Shown here piece after piece: positions 27,656 through 38,050 of a stretch of DNA of 64,000 nt. How positions within the stretch are numbered: the first letter of the stretch is position 1; every line of letters begins with the position of its first letter. The position numbers and the translations under genes were made by a program. The notes beneath the pieces are model-generated. The model was not told the origin of the DNA, did not search any database, and saw nothing but the letters and a program-made list of their open reading frames with translations. Source of the DNA: Aureimonas sp. OT7 (lineage in GTDB: Bacteria > Pseudomonadota > Alphaproteobacteria > Rhizobiales > Rhizobiaceae); assembly GCF_014844055.1 (NCBI RefSeq), contig NZ_CP062167.1, positions 511,501 through 575,500 on the forward strand, given 5' to 3'.

Positions 27656-28734
27656 CGACAATGGCGGGGGATAGCGCCCGACGCCTGCCGCGCCCGGGGC
27701 GCGGCGCCCTTGCCATCGCCGCCTGCGGCGTTTTCGCCCTGGCGGCTGGGCTCGCCGCCCTGGCGGCCGGCGCGGCGGACCTGTCCCTCGGTACGGTGCT
27801 CGCCACGCTCGTCGCCGGCATGTCTGGCGCCCGGAACACGGTCGATGCGGGAGCCGCTGCCATCCTTCTCGATATCCGCCTGCCGCGCGTTCTGCTGGCA
27901 GTCATGGTTGGAGCCTGCCTCGCCTTGTCGGGCGCCATCCTGCAGGGACTGTTCCGCAACCCCCTGGCCGATCCCGGCCTTGTCGGCGTCTCGTCCGGCG
28001 CGGCGCTCGGGGCGATCTCCGTCATCGTGCTGGGGGTTCATGCCGCCCCGATACTGCCCGACGCGCTCATGCGTCACTTCCTGCCCATCGCGGCCTTCGT
28101 GGGCGGCGCGATATCCACCTTCCTCGTCTATCGCCTGTCCACCGTCGCCGGCCGCACCTCGATGGCGACGATGCTGCTGACGGGCATCGCACTGGCGGCG
28201 CTGACGGGCGCAATGACCGGCATCCTGACCTTTCTGTCGACCGACCAGCAATTGCGGGAACTGACCTTCTGGTCGATGGGCGGCCTGTCCGGCGCCACAT
28301 GGGACAAGGTCCGGGTCGCGCTGCCGTTCATGGCGCCGGCCTTCTGCGCGGCACCATTCCTCGCCAGCGCGCTGGACCGGTTGGCGCTCGGCGAGTCGGA
28401 GGCATTCCACCTCGGCGTCCGGGTGCAGACCATCAAGCGCATCGCCATCCTTGTCATCGCCGCCGGTGTGGGGGTCGCCGTCTCGGTGTCCGGCATCGTC
28501 GGTTTCGTCGGGCTTGTCGCGCCGCATCTGGTGCGGCTGGCGGTCGGGCCGGGGCATCGGACGCTGCTGCCGGCGGCTGCACTGCTGGGGGCGGGGCTGC
28601 TGGCGATCGCCGATCTTGCGGCGCGGACCATCGTCGCCCCTGCCGAGCTGCCGCTCGGCATCGTCACGGCCCTGATCGGCGCTCCATTCTTCCTTTACCT
28701 GCTCGTGCAGCGCAGCCGGGCCGGCATCCTGTGA
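27652..28734 (+). CDS. hmuU: Haem ABC transporter, permease
   Basis: FecCD-type inner-membrane permease of 360 aa with about nine or ten hydrophobic segments. The start at ATG 27652 is chosen because it overlaps the hmuT stop (ATGA). Family blocks include LPRVLLAVMVGACLALSGAILQG, NPLADPGLVGVSSGAALG, FWSMGGLSGATWDKV and GFVGLVAPHLVRLAVGPGHR split over the last third. It overlaps hmuV by GTGA. Confidence 0.94.
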   Translation: MTTMAGDSARRLPRPGRGALAIAACGVFALAAGLAALAAGAADLSLGTVLATLVAGMSGARNTVDAGAAAILLDIRLPRVLLAVMVGACLALSGAILQGLFRNPLADPGLVGVSSGAALGAISVIVLGVHAAPILPDALMRHFLPIAAFVGGAISTFLVYRLSTVAGRTSMATMLLTGIALAALTGAMTGILTFLSTDQQLRELTFWSMGGLSGATWDKVRVALPFMAPAFCAAPFLASALDRLALGESEAFHLGVRVQTIKRIAILVIAAGVGVAVSVSGIVGFVGLVAPHLVRLAVGPGHRTLLPAAALLGAGLLAIADLAARTIVAPAELPLGIVTALIGAPFFLYLLVQRSRAGIL

Positions 28735-29513
28735 CGGCGGCCGCGATCAAGGCCGAGGGCGTACGACGCATGATCGGCGGAAGGGTCGTTCTCGATGGGG
28801 TGGACCTGTCGGTCGAGACAGGCGAGGTCGTCGTGATGATCGGTGCCAACGGCGCCGGCAAGTCCACCCTCTTGAAGATCCTTTCGGGCGAAAGCACCCC
28901 GGACGGCGGCCGTATCCGGGGTCCGGTCGCCGAGGCGCGGAACCCTTCGGCCATGGCGCGGGTGCGGGCCGTGGTTCCGCAATCGGTGGAACTCGCCTTT
29001 CCGTTCACCGCATTCGAGATCGTCCGCCTCGGCGCCGAGTCGGGCGGTGCCGGCGGCCGGACGGCCGACAGGCTATGCCACGCCGCATTATCCGAGGTCG
29101 GACTTGCAACATACGCGGACCGCAAGGTTTCCAGCCTGTCGGGGGGCGAGGCCCAGCGCGTTCACCTGGCCCGGGCCATCGCGCAGGTGCGGGCCATGCC
29201 GGGGCCGACCCGCTTCCTGCTGCTGGACGAGCCGACGGCGAGCCTCGATCTCTGCCACCAGCTTCTGGTGGTGCGGCTGGCGCGACTCATGGCGGAGGAG
29301 GGCGTCGGCGTGCTTGCGATACTGCACGACATCAACCTTGCCTGCCTTGCGGCCACGCGACTTGTCGCATTGGCGGACGGCCGGGTGGTGGCGGATGGCA
29401 GCCCCCGCGCCGTCGTCGACGACGCGCTGATCGAGCGCGTCTACGAAGTGCGCCTTGCCGTCGGTCACGCACCGTCCCACCTGCCCTTCGTGCTGCCGCA
29501 GGCGGCGGGCTGA
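28731..29513 (+). CDS. hmuV: Haem ABC transporter, ATP-binding protein
   Basis: ATPase of the haem importer, 260 aa, starting at GTG 28731, which overlaps the hmuU stop. Walker A GANGAGKST lies near residues 39-47, signature LSGGEAQRVHLARA near 140 and Walker B LLLDEPTASLD near 165, with the switch His in LAILHDINLA. It completes hemP-hmuTUV. No cytoplasmic HmuS/HemS gene is present in the locus. Confidence 0.94.
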   Translation: MTAAAIKAEGVRRMIGGRVVLDGVDLSVETGEVVVMIGANGAGKSTLLKILSGESTPDGGRIRGPVAEARNPSAMARVRAVVPQSVELAFPFTAFEIVRLGAESGGAGGRTADRLCHAALSEVGLATYADRKVSSLSGGEAQRVHLARAIAQVRAMPGPTRFLLLDEPTASLDLCHQLLVVRLARLMAEEGVGVLAILHDINLACLAATRLVALADGRVVADGSPRAVVDDALIERVYEVRLAVGHAPSHLPFVLPQAAG

Positions 29514-29636
29514 TCGCGAAAGAGTGACGCCGCAGGTGCGATCACCCGCCGATTGTGGTGCATTCGCACTACGTTAAACTGTCGATTGCTATTACTGCCG
29601 GAAGAGTGGGTTACGCACCCGATGCAGGAGGCAGAG

Positions 29637-30464
29637 ATGGCGGCATGTCGCTCGTTTATTCGCAAGGCGGTCCTGGCGGCCGGCATGGTCCTGGCCGTAT
29701 CGGCGACGCCCGCGCTGGCACAGAGCTGCGGCAATGACGGCGCCGGCTTCGATCGCTGGCTGGCCTCCTACAAGCAGTCCATGAGCCAGCAGGGCATTTC
29801 CAACCGGACGCTACAGACCGCGCTGGGCAACGTGTCCTACAATCGCGAGGTCATCCGGCTCGACCGAAACCAGCGCTCCTTCAAGCTGTCGCTGGACGAG
29901 TTCATGCAGCGCCGCGCGCCGGCTTCGTTCGTCAAGCGGGGCCAGGGCATCATCCGCGAGAACGCGCGGCTGCTGAACGCCATCGAAAAGCAGTACGGCG
30001 TTCCGAAGGAAATCCTGGTCGCCATCTGGGGCATGGAAACCGGCTTCGGTTCCAATTCCGGGAACATGAACATCTTTCGCTCGCTGGCGACGCTGGCCTA
30101 TGACTGCCGGCGGTCGGAATTCTTCACCAACGAGTTGAATGCGGCGCTCATGATCGTCGAGCGCGGCGACAAGCGGCCGGAAGACATGAAGGGTGCCTGG
30201 GCGGGCGAGATCGGCCAGACGCAGTTCCTTGCGTCGAACTACCTGCGCTACGCGGTGGATTTCGACGGTGACGGACGCCGCGACCTCATCCGCTCGCGCG
30301 CCGATGTCCTGGCCTCGACCGCCAACTTCCTGCGGCAGCATGGCTGGCAGCCGGGGGCGGGCTATATGCCGGGCGAGCCGAACTTCGCGCGGCTGCGCGA
30401 CTGGAACCGGGCAGGCGTATACCAGCAGGCCCTGGCCCTGTTCGCCTCTCGTCTGGCGAACTGA
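29637..30464 (+). CDS. Lytic murein transglycosylase (MltB-like)
   Basis: Cleaves the MurNAc-GlcNAc bond of peptidoglycan in the periplasm. The start at ATG 29637 has AGGAG 6 nt upstream and begins a signal peptide (residues 1-27, ending ALAQS). It is 275 aa, shorter than E. coli MltB, and lacks a C-terminal peptidoglycan-binding domain. The catalytic Glu lies in ILVAIWGMETGFGSNSG. EIGQTQFLASNYLRYAVDFDGDGRRDL is the conserved substrate-groove and EF-hand-like region. There is no lipobox, so it is soluble. It is a single gene 123 bp after hmuV. Confidence 0.9.
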   Translation: MAACRSFIRKAVLAAGMVLAVSATPALAQSCGNDGAGFDRWLASYKQSMSQQGISNRTLQTALGNVSYNREVIRLDRNQRSFKLSLDEFMQRRAPASFVKRGQGIIRENARLLNAIEKQYGVPKEILVAIWGMETGFGSNSGNMNIFRSLATLAYDCRRSEFFTNELNAALMIVERGDKRPEDMKGAWAGEIGQTQFLASNYLRYAVDFDGDGRRDLIRSRADVLASTANFLRQHGWQPGAGYMPGEPNFARLRDWNRAGVYQQALALFASRLAN

Positions 30465-30614
30465 CAGGAATTCATGTTACAAATAGATGTTTGGTGGATT
30501 GGAGGCCGCCGGATCCTCGACTCGTCGATGCGTCCGTTCGTTCAATGACATTTCTGGGCAGCGAAGATTAGTTCTTTCGTTCGCATTCCCCCGACGCCTG
30601 CTTTCAAGAGCGAC

Positions 30615-30827
30615 ATGGAGGTCGTCGATAAACTCGGCGCGCTGGCGGAGCGCCTGCGCGAGCGTCACCCCGACGCCCAGCGCATGGTGCTGGAAGCGGC
30701 GGACGTCATCCTGCGCGACATCGAGCAGGCATGCCGGCAACTCGGCATCGAGTTCGACGCGTTGCCGGGCCCTCGCTCCGCGCTGTCGCTGGTCCATAGC
30801 GACAGCTTCGAGCCGGACGCATCCTGA
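30615..30827 (+). CDS. Hypothetical small protein, 70 aa
   Basis: I do not recognise this product. The frame has strong third-position GC bias matching neighbours, and a purine-rich AAGAGCGAC stretch precedes the ATG. The sequence is mostly helical with alternating charges (EVVDKLGALAERLRERHPDA, then VILRDIEQACRQLGIEFDAL) and no membrane segment. It is convergent with frcA, 8 bp from the frcA stop. It could be a genuine small cytoplasmic protein or a chance frame. Confidence 0.45.
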   Translation: MEVVDKLGALAERLRERHPDAQRMVLEAADVILRDIEQACRQLGIEFDALPGPRSALSLVHSDSFEPDAS

Positions 30828-30835
30828 AACGGATG

Positions 30836-31614
<779 letters not shown>

Positions 31615-31618
<4 letters not shown>

Positions 31619-32703
31619 GCGGACACCTTCCTGATCCACTGATCGGCTGCGACGGCAAGGATGATAAGGCCGCCTACGGTCAGGCGCGTCCATTGCGGGT
31701 CGGTGCCCCAGATGCGCAGGCCCATGGCGAAGACGCCGACGATCAGCGCCCCGATGAGCGTGCCGATGACCGAGCCGCGCCCGCCGAAGAGGGACGTCCC
31801 GCCGATGACGACGGCGGTGATGGACTGGATGTTGGCCTCGTAGCCGGATGTGGGCGAGACCGAACCGAGCCGGCCGATGAGCGCCCAGCCGGCGAAGCCG
31901 CAGATGAGGCCGGCGACGGCTTAGACCGAGATCAGTACGCGCCGCGTACGGATGCCCGACAGGCGCGCCGCATCGGGATCGTCGCCCAGGGCGTAGACAT
32001 GCCGCCCCCATGCCGTGTGATTGAGTATGTAGTAGAACAGCGCGACGAGAACCACGACGGCGACGACCGCATAGGTGAACACCGCGCCGCCGATGCGGAA
32101 CGTGGTGCCCAGAAACTGCAGGAGCGGCGCGGATGCTTCCACGTCCTGTGCGCGGATGGTGGCGTTTTGCGAATAGATGAAGTTCGCGGCCTCGAAGATG
32201 AACCATGTTCCGAGCGTCACGATGAAGGGGGGCAGGCGCACCAGCGCCACCAGGAACCCGTTGATCACCCCGCAGATCGTGCCGGTGAGGATGCCGCAGA
32301 ACAGCGCCAGGGGCGCCGGCATGCCGTGCGTCACGGCAAGATTGCCCATCACGACGGATGACAACACCATGATTGCGCCGACGGACAGGTCGATGCCCGC
32401 CGTCAGGATCACCAGCGTCTGCGCGATGCCGACGATGCCGACGATGGCCACCTGCTGCATGATGAGCGTCAGGGTGAAGGCGTTGAAGAACCGTTCGCCG
32501 ATGATGGCCCCGAAGGTTCCGACGCCGACCATCAGCACGAGAACCGGCACCATGGTCGGGTAGGCGTGCAGGAAATGCTGCAGCCTGTCCATCGGCCCGC
32601 GATGGGCCCCGTGCGAAAAGTCGGCGACCTGTCCGCCGCTGCCGGCAAGGCCCTTTTCGAAGCCGCTCGCGGCCTCCGTGTTCCTGCCCGTGGTATCCGT
32701 CAT
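31615..32703 (-). pseudogene. frcC: Sugar ABC transporter permease (FrcC-like), interrupted by one nonsense codon
   Basis: The inner-membrane permease of the frc importer would be 362 aa, starting MTDTTGRNTEAASG. Codon 261 is TAA (31921-31923) directly after GIRTRRVLISV, where relatives have Tyr (TAC). Beyond it the same frame continues without any frameshift through AVAGLICGFAGWALIGRLG, ITAVVIGGTSLFGGRGS and DQWIRKVSA to a TGA overlapping frcA. The lost part holds the last membrane helices. A single C-to-A change explains it, so it is a very recent inactivation, a suppressible stop or a sequencing error. Confidence 0.85.
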
Positions 32704-32774
32704 CGTCCTGCCTCCCTGTCCGGACCCGTGTCCGGCCGCCGCCTCGCGGGCGACGGCCGGTCATCATGCGCGGA

Positions 32775-33803
32775 TCAGCCCCAGCAAAGCTTGGCGGCAT
32801 CCTCGGACGTCATGGACTTGACGCCGTCGATGGGTTCGTCGGTTACGAGATCGACGCCCGTCGCGGTGATCTGCAGCCCCTCGCTGGCCTCGGGCTTTTC
32901 GCCGGAATCGGCAAAGGCCTTGATGGCTTCGATGCCCATGGACGCCATCTTCAACGGATACTGCATCGACGTCGCGCCGATGACGCCATCCTTGACGTTG
33001 GCGATGCCCGGGCAGCCGCCATCGACCGATACGATCGTTACGCTGCCTTCCAGTCCGACCGACTTGAGCGCCTCGTAGGCCCCGGCGGCGGCAGGCTCGT
33101 TGATGGTGTAGACGAGGTTGATGGACGGATCCTTCTGGAGGAGGTTTTCCATGGCCTGGCGGCCGCCTTCCTCGTTGCCATTGGTGATGTCGTGGCCGAC
33201 GATACGGGGATCGTCCTCGTCGCCGACGATGGCCTTGTCCTTGTTGTCGATGCCGAAGCCTTCCATGAAGCCCTGGTCGCGCAGGACCGCCACCGAGGGC
33301 TGCTGCGGCGTCAGGTCGAGGAAGGCGATCTTCGCGCTTTCCGCCTCGGCGCCCATCTTGCCCTTCGCCCACTGGCCGATCAGCACACCGGCTTCGTAAT
33401 TGTCGGTGGCGAAGGTGGCGTCCGCCGAATCCACCGGCTCCAGCGGGGTATCCAGCGCGATCACGATCAGGCCCGCATCCCGCGCCTGCTTGACGGCGGG
33501 TACGATGCCCTTGGTGTCGGACGCGGCGATGAGGATGCCCTTGGCCCCGGCCGCTATGCAGCTCTCGATTGCCGCGACCTGCGACTCGGAATCGCCGTCG
33601 ATCCGGCCGGCGTAGGTCTGCAGGTTGATGCCGAGCTCCTGGGCCTTGGCCGCCGCGCCTTCCTTCATCTTCACGAAGAACGGGTTGGTGTCCGTCTTGG
33701 TGATCAGGCAGGCCGTGACCTGGTCCTGCGCCATGGATGCGCCGGGCAGCACCAGAGTGGCGACGCCAAGCGCGGCCGCATGGCCAAGATACTTGAGAAT
33801 CAT
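32775..33803 (-). CDS. frcB: Sugar ABC transporter, substrate-binding protein (FrcB-like)
   Basis: Periplasmic sugar-binding protein of the RbsB/FrcB class, 342 aa. The start at ATG 33803 has AGGAAA 4 nt upstream and begins a signal peptide (residues 1-24, ending ASMAQ). Family blocks [62 protein letters not shown] and [16 protein letters not shown] match fructose-binding FrcB as I recall it. Ribose or other furanose sugars remain possible. It is the first gene of frcBCA, divergent from the ROK regulator. Confidence 0.9.
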   Translation of the reverse strand: MILKYLGHAAALGVATLVLPGASMAQDQVTACLITKTDTNPFFVKMKEGAAAKAQELGINLQTYAGRIDGDSESQVAAIESCIAAGAKGILIAASDTKGIVPAVKQARDAGLIVIALDTPLEPVDSADATFATDNYEAGVLIGQWAKGKMGAEAESAKIAFLDLTPQQPSVAVLRDQGFMEGFGIDNKDKAIVGDEDDPRIVGHDITNGNEEGGRQAMENLLQKDPSINLVYTINEPAAAGAYEALKSVGLEGSVTIVSVDGGCPGIANVKDGVIGATSMQYPLKMASMGIEAIKAFADSGEKPEASEGLQITATGVDLVTDEPIDGVKSMTSEDAAKLCWG

Positions 33804-33872
33804 CGAATTTCCTCCCGATAAGTCGGTCGCCGTCAAGCGCCCGGCCCGGACCTCCCCGTCCGGCTCGCAGGG

Positions 33873-33901
33873 ATTGGACGGCAAAGAGCACCTTCTGTCA
33901 A
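33873..33901 (-). promoter_or_regulatory. Predicted frcB promoter
   Basis: On the minus strand TTGACA (33896-33901) is followed by a 17-nt spacer and TCCAAT (33873-33878, four of six matches to TATAAT). The -35 box lies inside the left end of the large palindrome, so a bound repressor would block polymerase directly. Confidence 0.5.
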
Positions 33902-33933
33902 TCGATAAATCACGGTGATTTATTTATTGACAG
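33895..33933. promoter_or_regulatory. 39-bp palindromic operator between frcB and frcR
   Basis: The palindrome is centred on G33914. The inner arms ATAAATCAC / GTGATTTAT and outer arms CTGTCAAT / ATTGACAG are perfect, with only two mismatched pairs between them. It is AT-rich in a GC-rich genome. Consensus TTGACA boxes lie at each end, one per strand. The adjacent ROK regulator is the obvious ligand-responsive binder. Confidence 0.75.
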
Positions 33934-33973
33934 CGGGATGACGTGCGATCATCGTTCGGGCGGGAGGACATCG

Positions 33974-35227
33974 ATGGACATGGCAGGCGGAAGACCCAAC
34001 GCGCCGGACACGGCGACGCCGTCCGCACATGGCGACGTGGCCCTGCGCGACGGTTTCCGCGCGTCGAGCCAGGCGGGCCTGCGCGCCCACAATGAACGGT
34101 TGGTCCTGTCCCTCATCCGCGCCGGCGGCGAACTGGCGAAGGCCGAGATCGCACGTCATTCCGGCCTGTCGCCGCAGACGGCCTCCGTCATCATGCGCAT
34201 CCTGGAGGCGGACGGCCTGGTGCTGGCCGGCACGCCGCGACGCGGCAAGGTCGGGCAGCCATCGGTGCCCATGCGTCTCAATCCGCGCGGCGCGTTTTCG
34301 CTGGGCCTGAAGATCGGCCGGCGCACCAGCGAGATGGTCCTGATGGATTTCGTCGGGACGGTCCTCGACAGCCGTGCCATCTTCTACCGGCGCCCCGAGC
34401 ACGGGCAGGTGATGGAGTTCGCCGAAGATGCGGCCGAGGCCCTGGTGTCGACGCTTGGGCCGGACGAGCGGGCCCGGGTCGCCGGGCTCGGCGTCGGCCT
34501 GCCCTTCGAGATCTGGTCATGGGGGGCCACCAATGGCGCGCCCTCGGAAGAGCTGGCCGTCTGGCGCGAGGCCGATATCGTCGCGGAGCTGGCCAGCCGC
34601 ACGGGGCAGCCCGTCACGATGGCCAACGACGTGACGGCCGCCTGTGGGGCCGAGCATGCCTTCGGCCGGGGCGCCGGTGCCGATTTCGTCTATTTCTTCG
34701 TCGGCGCCTTCATCGGCGGCGGCATCGTGATGGACGGGCAGCTCGTCGAAGGCCGGGTCGGAAATGCGGGCGCGCTGGGGTCGATGCCGGTTCCCGCCCC
34801 CGGCGGGGGGAGCCGGCAACTGATCGAGGCGGCCTCGATCCACCTTCTCGAACGCATGATCGAACAATCCGGAGGCAGCGGCATCGAGTTGTGGCGCAAG
34901 GACTGCCGCTGGGACGGTCTGGAAGGGCTTCTGGATCGCTGGTTGTCGGAGGCGGCCTCCGGCATTGCCCATGCGGTCGTTTCCGCTTCGGCGATCTACG
35001 ATTTCGAGGCGGCCGTCATCGAGGGGAGTTTTCCGCCCTTTGTCCGCGAGCGGCTCGTGGCGCGCGTCGCCGAGGTGCTGGCGGGAATGGACATGCGCGG
35101 CCTCGTGCCCGTAACGGTCCGCGCCGGGACGATCGGCCGCGATGCGCGGGAGATCGGGTCGGCGAGCCTGCCGTTCTTTGCCCGCTACCTGACCGATCGC
35201 CGGGTTCTCTATTCCGATCGGACCTGA
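33974..35227 (+). CDS. frcR: ROK family transcriptional regulator (FrcR-like)
   Basis: Regulator of 417 aa with an N-terminal winged HTH (about 35-90: LAKAEIARHSGLSPQTASVIMRILE) and a ROK sugar-kinase-like domain. The start at ATG 33974 has GGGAGGAC 5-6 nt upstream. The ROK domain carries the ATPase-like fold blocks MANDVTAACGAEHAFGRG and FIGGGIVMDGQLVEG. The C-x-C-G-x-x-G-C zinc motif common in ROK repressors is not evident. It diverges from frcB across the large palindrome and probably represses frcBCA and itself until a sugar or sugar phosphate binds. Confidence 0.9.
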   Translation: MDMAGGRPNAPDTATPSAHGDVALRDGFRASSQAGLRAHNERLVLSLIRAGGELAKAEIARHSGLSPQTASVIMRILEADGLVLAGTPRRGKVGQPSVPMRLNPRGAFSLGLKIGRRTSEMVLMDFVGTVLDSRAIFYRRPEHGQVMEFAEDAAEALVSTLGPDERARVAGLGVGLPFEIWSWGATNGAPSEELAVWREADIVAELASRTGQPVTMANDVTAACGAEHAFGRGAGADFVYFFVGAFIGGGIVMDGQLVEGRVGNAGALGSMPVPAPGGGSRQLIEAASIHLLERMIEQSGGSGIELWRKDCRWDGLEGLLDRWLSEAASGIAHAVVSASAIYDFEAAVIEGSFPPFVRERLVARVAEVLAGMDMRGLVPVTVRAGTIGRDAREIGSASLPFFARYLTDRRVLYSDRT

Positions 35228-35302
35228 CGCCCTTCCGGCATTTGACTTTGCGGCTCCGATGGCCGATGGCGTCCGCAGAGGAGCTTGCGAAAGGGAGCAT
35301 TC

Positions 35303-37477
35303 ATGTCGAGTTATGTCGCGGTCGCCGGATTGCAGGTCGATTCCGAGCTGAAGGATTTCATAGAGAAGGAAGCTCTCCCCGGTACGGGCGTCGATGCCGA
35401 CCGGCTTTGGCAGGGCCTTGCCGGGCTTCTCGGCGATCTCGCTCCCCGCAATCGGGAGTTGTTGGCAATCCGCGACGACATGCAGGCGCGCGTCGATGAA
35501 TGGTGCGCGGCCCACAAGGGCGGCGCGGTTGACGGCGCAGCCTACGAGGCTTTCCTGCGCGAGATCGGTTACATCGTCCCCGAGGGGGAGGCCTTCTCCG
35601 TCGAAACCGCCAATGTCGACCCGGAGATCGCCTCGGTGGCCGGTCCGCAGCTGGTCGTCCCGGTCATGAACGCGCGTTATGCATTGAATGCGGCGAACGC
35701 GCGCTGGGGCTCGCTCTACGACGCCCTCTACGGCACCGATGCCATCTCCGAAGAGGACGGCGCTGAAAAGGGCCCGGGCTACAACCCTGTCCGCGGCGAA
35801 AAGGTGATCGCCTGGGCGCGCGCCTTCCTGGATGGGTCGGTGCCGCTGGCGGACGCGTCATGGAACGACGCGCGCGGCTTCTCCATCGACGACGGCGCCC
35901 TGACCGTCAGGCTGGAATCCGGCACGACCGGGCTGAAGAGCCCGGGCCAGCTCGCCGGTTATCGCGGCTCCGCGAGCGAGCCGACCAATCTTCTCTTCGT
36001 CACCCATGGCCTGCACAGCGACGTCGTGATCGACCGGACGTCGCAGATCGGTCGGTCCGATCCGGCCGGCATTTCCGACGTGGTTCTGGAAAGTGCCGTG
36101 ACGACAATCCAGGATTGCGAAGATTCCGTCGCAGCGGTCGATGCCGCCGACAAGGTGGTCGTCTATCGCAACTGGCTCGGCCTGATGAAGGGCGATCTGA
36201 CCGACACGTTCGAGAAGGGCGGCAAGAGCGTCACGCGCCGCCTCAACCCGGATCGCGAATACACCGCGCCGGACGGCGGGAAGGTTGTCCTGCCCGGGCG
36301 TTCGCTGATGCTGGTGCGCAATGTCGGCCACCTGATGACCAATCCCGCGGTTCTTCTGGCCGACGGCTCGGAAGCGCCGGAAGGGATGCTGGACGGGCTC
36401 TTCACCGGGCTGATCGCGATGCACGACCTGAAGAAGCAGGGCGGCGAGCGCAATTCGCGCGCCGGCTCCGTCTATATCGTCAAGCCCAAGATGCACGGCC
36501 CCGACGAGGTCGCCTTCGCCGACGAGATCTTCACCCGGGTCGAAACCATCCTCGGCCTTTCGCCCAATACCCTGAAAATGGGCATCATGGACGAGGAGCG
36601 CCGCACCACGGTCAATCTCAAGGAGGCCATCCGGGCCGCGCGCAAGCGGGTCGTCTTCATCAATACGGGCTTCCTCGACCGGACCGGCGACGAGATGCAC
36701 TCCTCGATGGAGCTTGGCCCGATGATCCGCAAGGGCGACATGAAGGCGTCCACATGGATCAAGGCCTATGAGGATCGCAACGTCGATACCGGCCTTGCCT
36801 GCGGGCTCAAGGGCCATGCGCAGATCGGCAAGGGCATGTGGGCCATGCCCGACCTGATGGCGGCGATGCTGGAGCAGAAGATCGGCCACCCGAAGGCGGG
36901 TGCCAACACGGCCTGGGTTCCGTCGCCGACGGCCGCGACCCTGCATGCCACGCATTACCACACGGTGGACGTGGCCGAGCGCCAGGCGGAGCTGGAAGGC
37001 AAGAGCCGCACCAGCCTCGAGGATATCCTGACCATCCCGGTTGCCGTGCGGCCGAACTGGACTCCGGAAGACATCCAGGCCGAACTGGACAACAACGCGC
37101 AAGGCATCCTCGGCTACGTCGTCCGCTGGATCAACTCCGGCGTCGGCTGCTCCAAGGTGCCGGACATCAACGATGTCGGCCTCATGGAAGATCGCGCCAC
37201 CTGCCGCATTTCCTCGCAGCACATCGCCAACTGGCTGCACCACGGCGTGGTAACGCGCGACCAGGTGGTGGAGACGATGGAGCGCATGGCGCGCGTCGTC
37301 GACGGACAGAACGCCTCCGATGCGACCTACGAGCCGATGGCGCCCGACTATGCGGGGTCCATCGCCTTCCAGGCCGCCCTGGACCTGGTGCTGAAGGGAC
37401 GTGAACAGCCCAACGGCTACACCGAGCCCGTCCTGCATCGCCGCCGCCTGGAAAAGAAGGCCGCCGCGCGCGCATAG
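35303..37477 (+). CDS. glcB: Malate synthase G
   Basis: Condenses glyoxylate and acetyl-CoA to malate in glyoxylate or glycolate metabolism. The start at ATG 35303 has AAGGGAG 7 nt upstream and gives 724 aa, close to E. coli GlcB (723). The catalytic region is seen in [16 protein letters not shown] (Arg), [15 protein letters not shown] (Glu) and [26 protein letters not shown] and [18 protein letters not shown] are also typical. It stands alone 75 bp after frcR; no isocitrate lyase is in the window. Confidence 0.97.
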   Translation: MSSYVAVAGLQVDSELKDFIEKEALPGTGVDADRLWQGLAGLLGDLAPRNRELLAIRDDMQARVDEWCAAHKGGAVDGAAYEAFLREIGYIVPEGEAFSVETANVDPEIASVAGPQLVVPVMNARYALNAANARWGSLYDALYGTDAISEEDGAEKGPGYNPVRGEKVIAWARAFLDGSVPLADASWNDARGFSIDDGALTVRLESGTTGLKSPGQLAGYRGSASEPTNLLFVTHGLHSDVVIDRTSQIGRSDPAGISDVVLESAVTTIQDCEDSVAAVDAADKVVVYRNWLGLMKGDLTDTFEKGGKSVTRRLNPDREYTAPDGGKVVLPGRSLMLVRNVGHLMTNPAVLLADGSEAPEGMLDGLFTGLIAMHDLKKQGGERNSRAGSVYIVKPKMHGPDEVAFADEIFTRVETILGLSPNTLKMGIMDEERRTTVNLKEAIRAARKRVVFINTGFLDRTGDEMHSSMELGPMIRKGDMKASTWIKAYEDRNVDTGLACGLKGHAQIGKGMWAMPDLMAAMLEQKIGHPKAGANTAWVPSPTAATLHATHYHTVDVAERQAELEGKSRTSLEDILTIPVAVRPNWTPEDIQAELDNNAQGILGYVVRWINSGVGCSKVPDINDVGLMEDRATCRISSQHIANWLHHGVVTRDQVVETMERMARVVDGQNASDATYEPMAPDYAGSIAFQAALDLVLKGREQPNGYTEPVLHRRRLEKKAAARA

Positions 37478-37556
37478 GCATAGAGCTGCCCTGTTCTATC
37501 GGGGCGAAAAACAGACTACCCTCCCGCATGCGAGAAACGCGGGAGGGGTTCGCGGC

Positions 37557-37961
37557 ATGGTTTCCACCATCATTCCGACATTGCGTTACCGGGACGCGCA
37601 GGGCGCCATCGACTGGCTGTCCGCCGTCGTCGGCTTCAACGTCGAAATGGTGATGGAAGACGATGACGGCGTCATCGCCCATGCGGAGCTGACCCTTGGC
37701 GGCGGCATGATCATGCTTGGGAGCGTCCGTGACGACCCCTTCGGCGAAACGCAGATCACGCCGGATGAAGCCGGCGGCGTCACGCAGAGCGCCTACATCG
37801 TCGTCAAGGACACCGACGCGTTATTCGAACGCGTGACCGCTTCCGGCGCGGAGATCGTCATCCCGCTGCACGACCAGCCCTATGGAAGCCGGGAATTTTC
37901 GTGCCGGGATTTCGAGGGCCATTTGTGGAACTTCGGCACATACGACCCATTCGCGCCGTAA
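37557..37961 (+). CDS. VOC family protein (glyoxalase/bleomycin-resistance fold)
   Basis: A 134-aa protein made of two beta-alpha-beta-beta-beta modules. The start at ATG 37557 has GGGAGGGG about 8 nt upstream and gives MVSTIIPTLRYRDAQGAIDW, the PhnB-like N-terminus. The C-terminal SREFSCRDFEGHLWNFGTYDP carries the conserved Glu/His-type metal-site region of YdeM/PhnB-like proteins. The substrate is unknown. It follows glcB by 79 bp and may be co-transcribed. Confidence 0.85.
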   Translation: MVSTIIPTLRYRDAQGAIDWLSAVVGFNVEMVMEDDDGVIAHAELTLGGGMIMLGSVRDDPFGETQITPDEAGGVTQSAYIVVKDTDALFERVTASGAEIVIPLHDQPYGSREFSCRDFEGHLWNFGTYDPFAP

Positions 37962-37974
37962 GAGCGGGCAGGGC

Positions 37975-38012
37975 AAAAAAAAGGCCGGGCGCCTCCCCCG
38001 AAGCACCCGGCC
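37975..38012 (-). terminator. Rho-independent terminator of the L,D-transpeptidase gene
   Basis: On the minus strand GGCCGGG pairs with CCCGGCC around a GC-rich 16-nt loop, followed by eight T residues (37975-37982 on the plus strand read as A). It lies 38 bp after the transpeptidase stop and between convergent genes, so it may also stop plus-strand transcription. Confidence 0.85.
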
Positions 38013-38050
38013 ATGGCGGTCCCCCGCCTTGAAACTTCAATCTGGCACGA

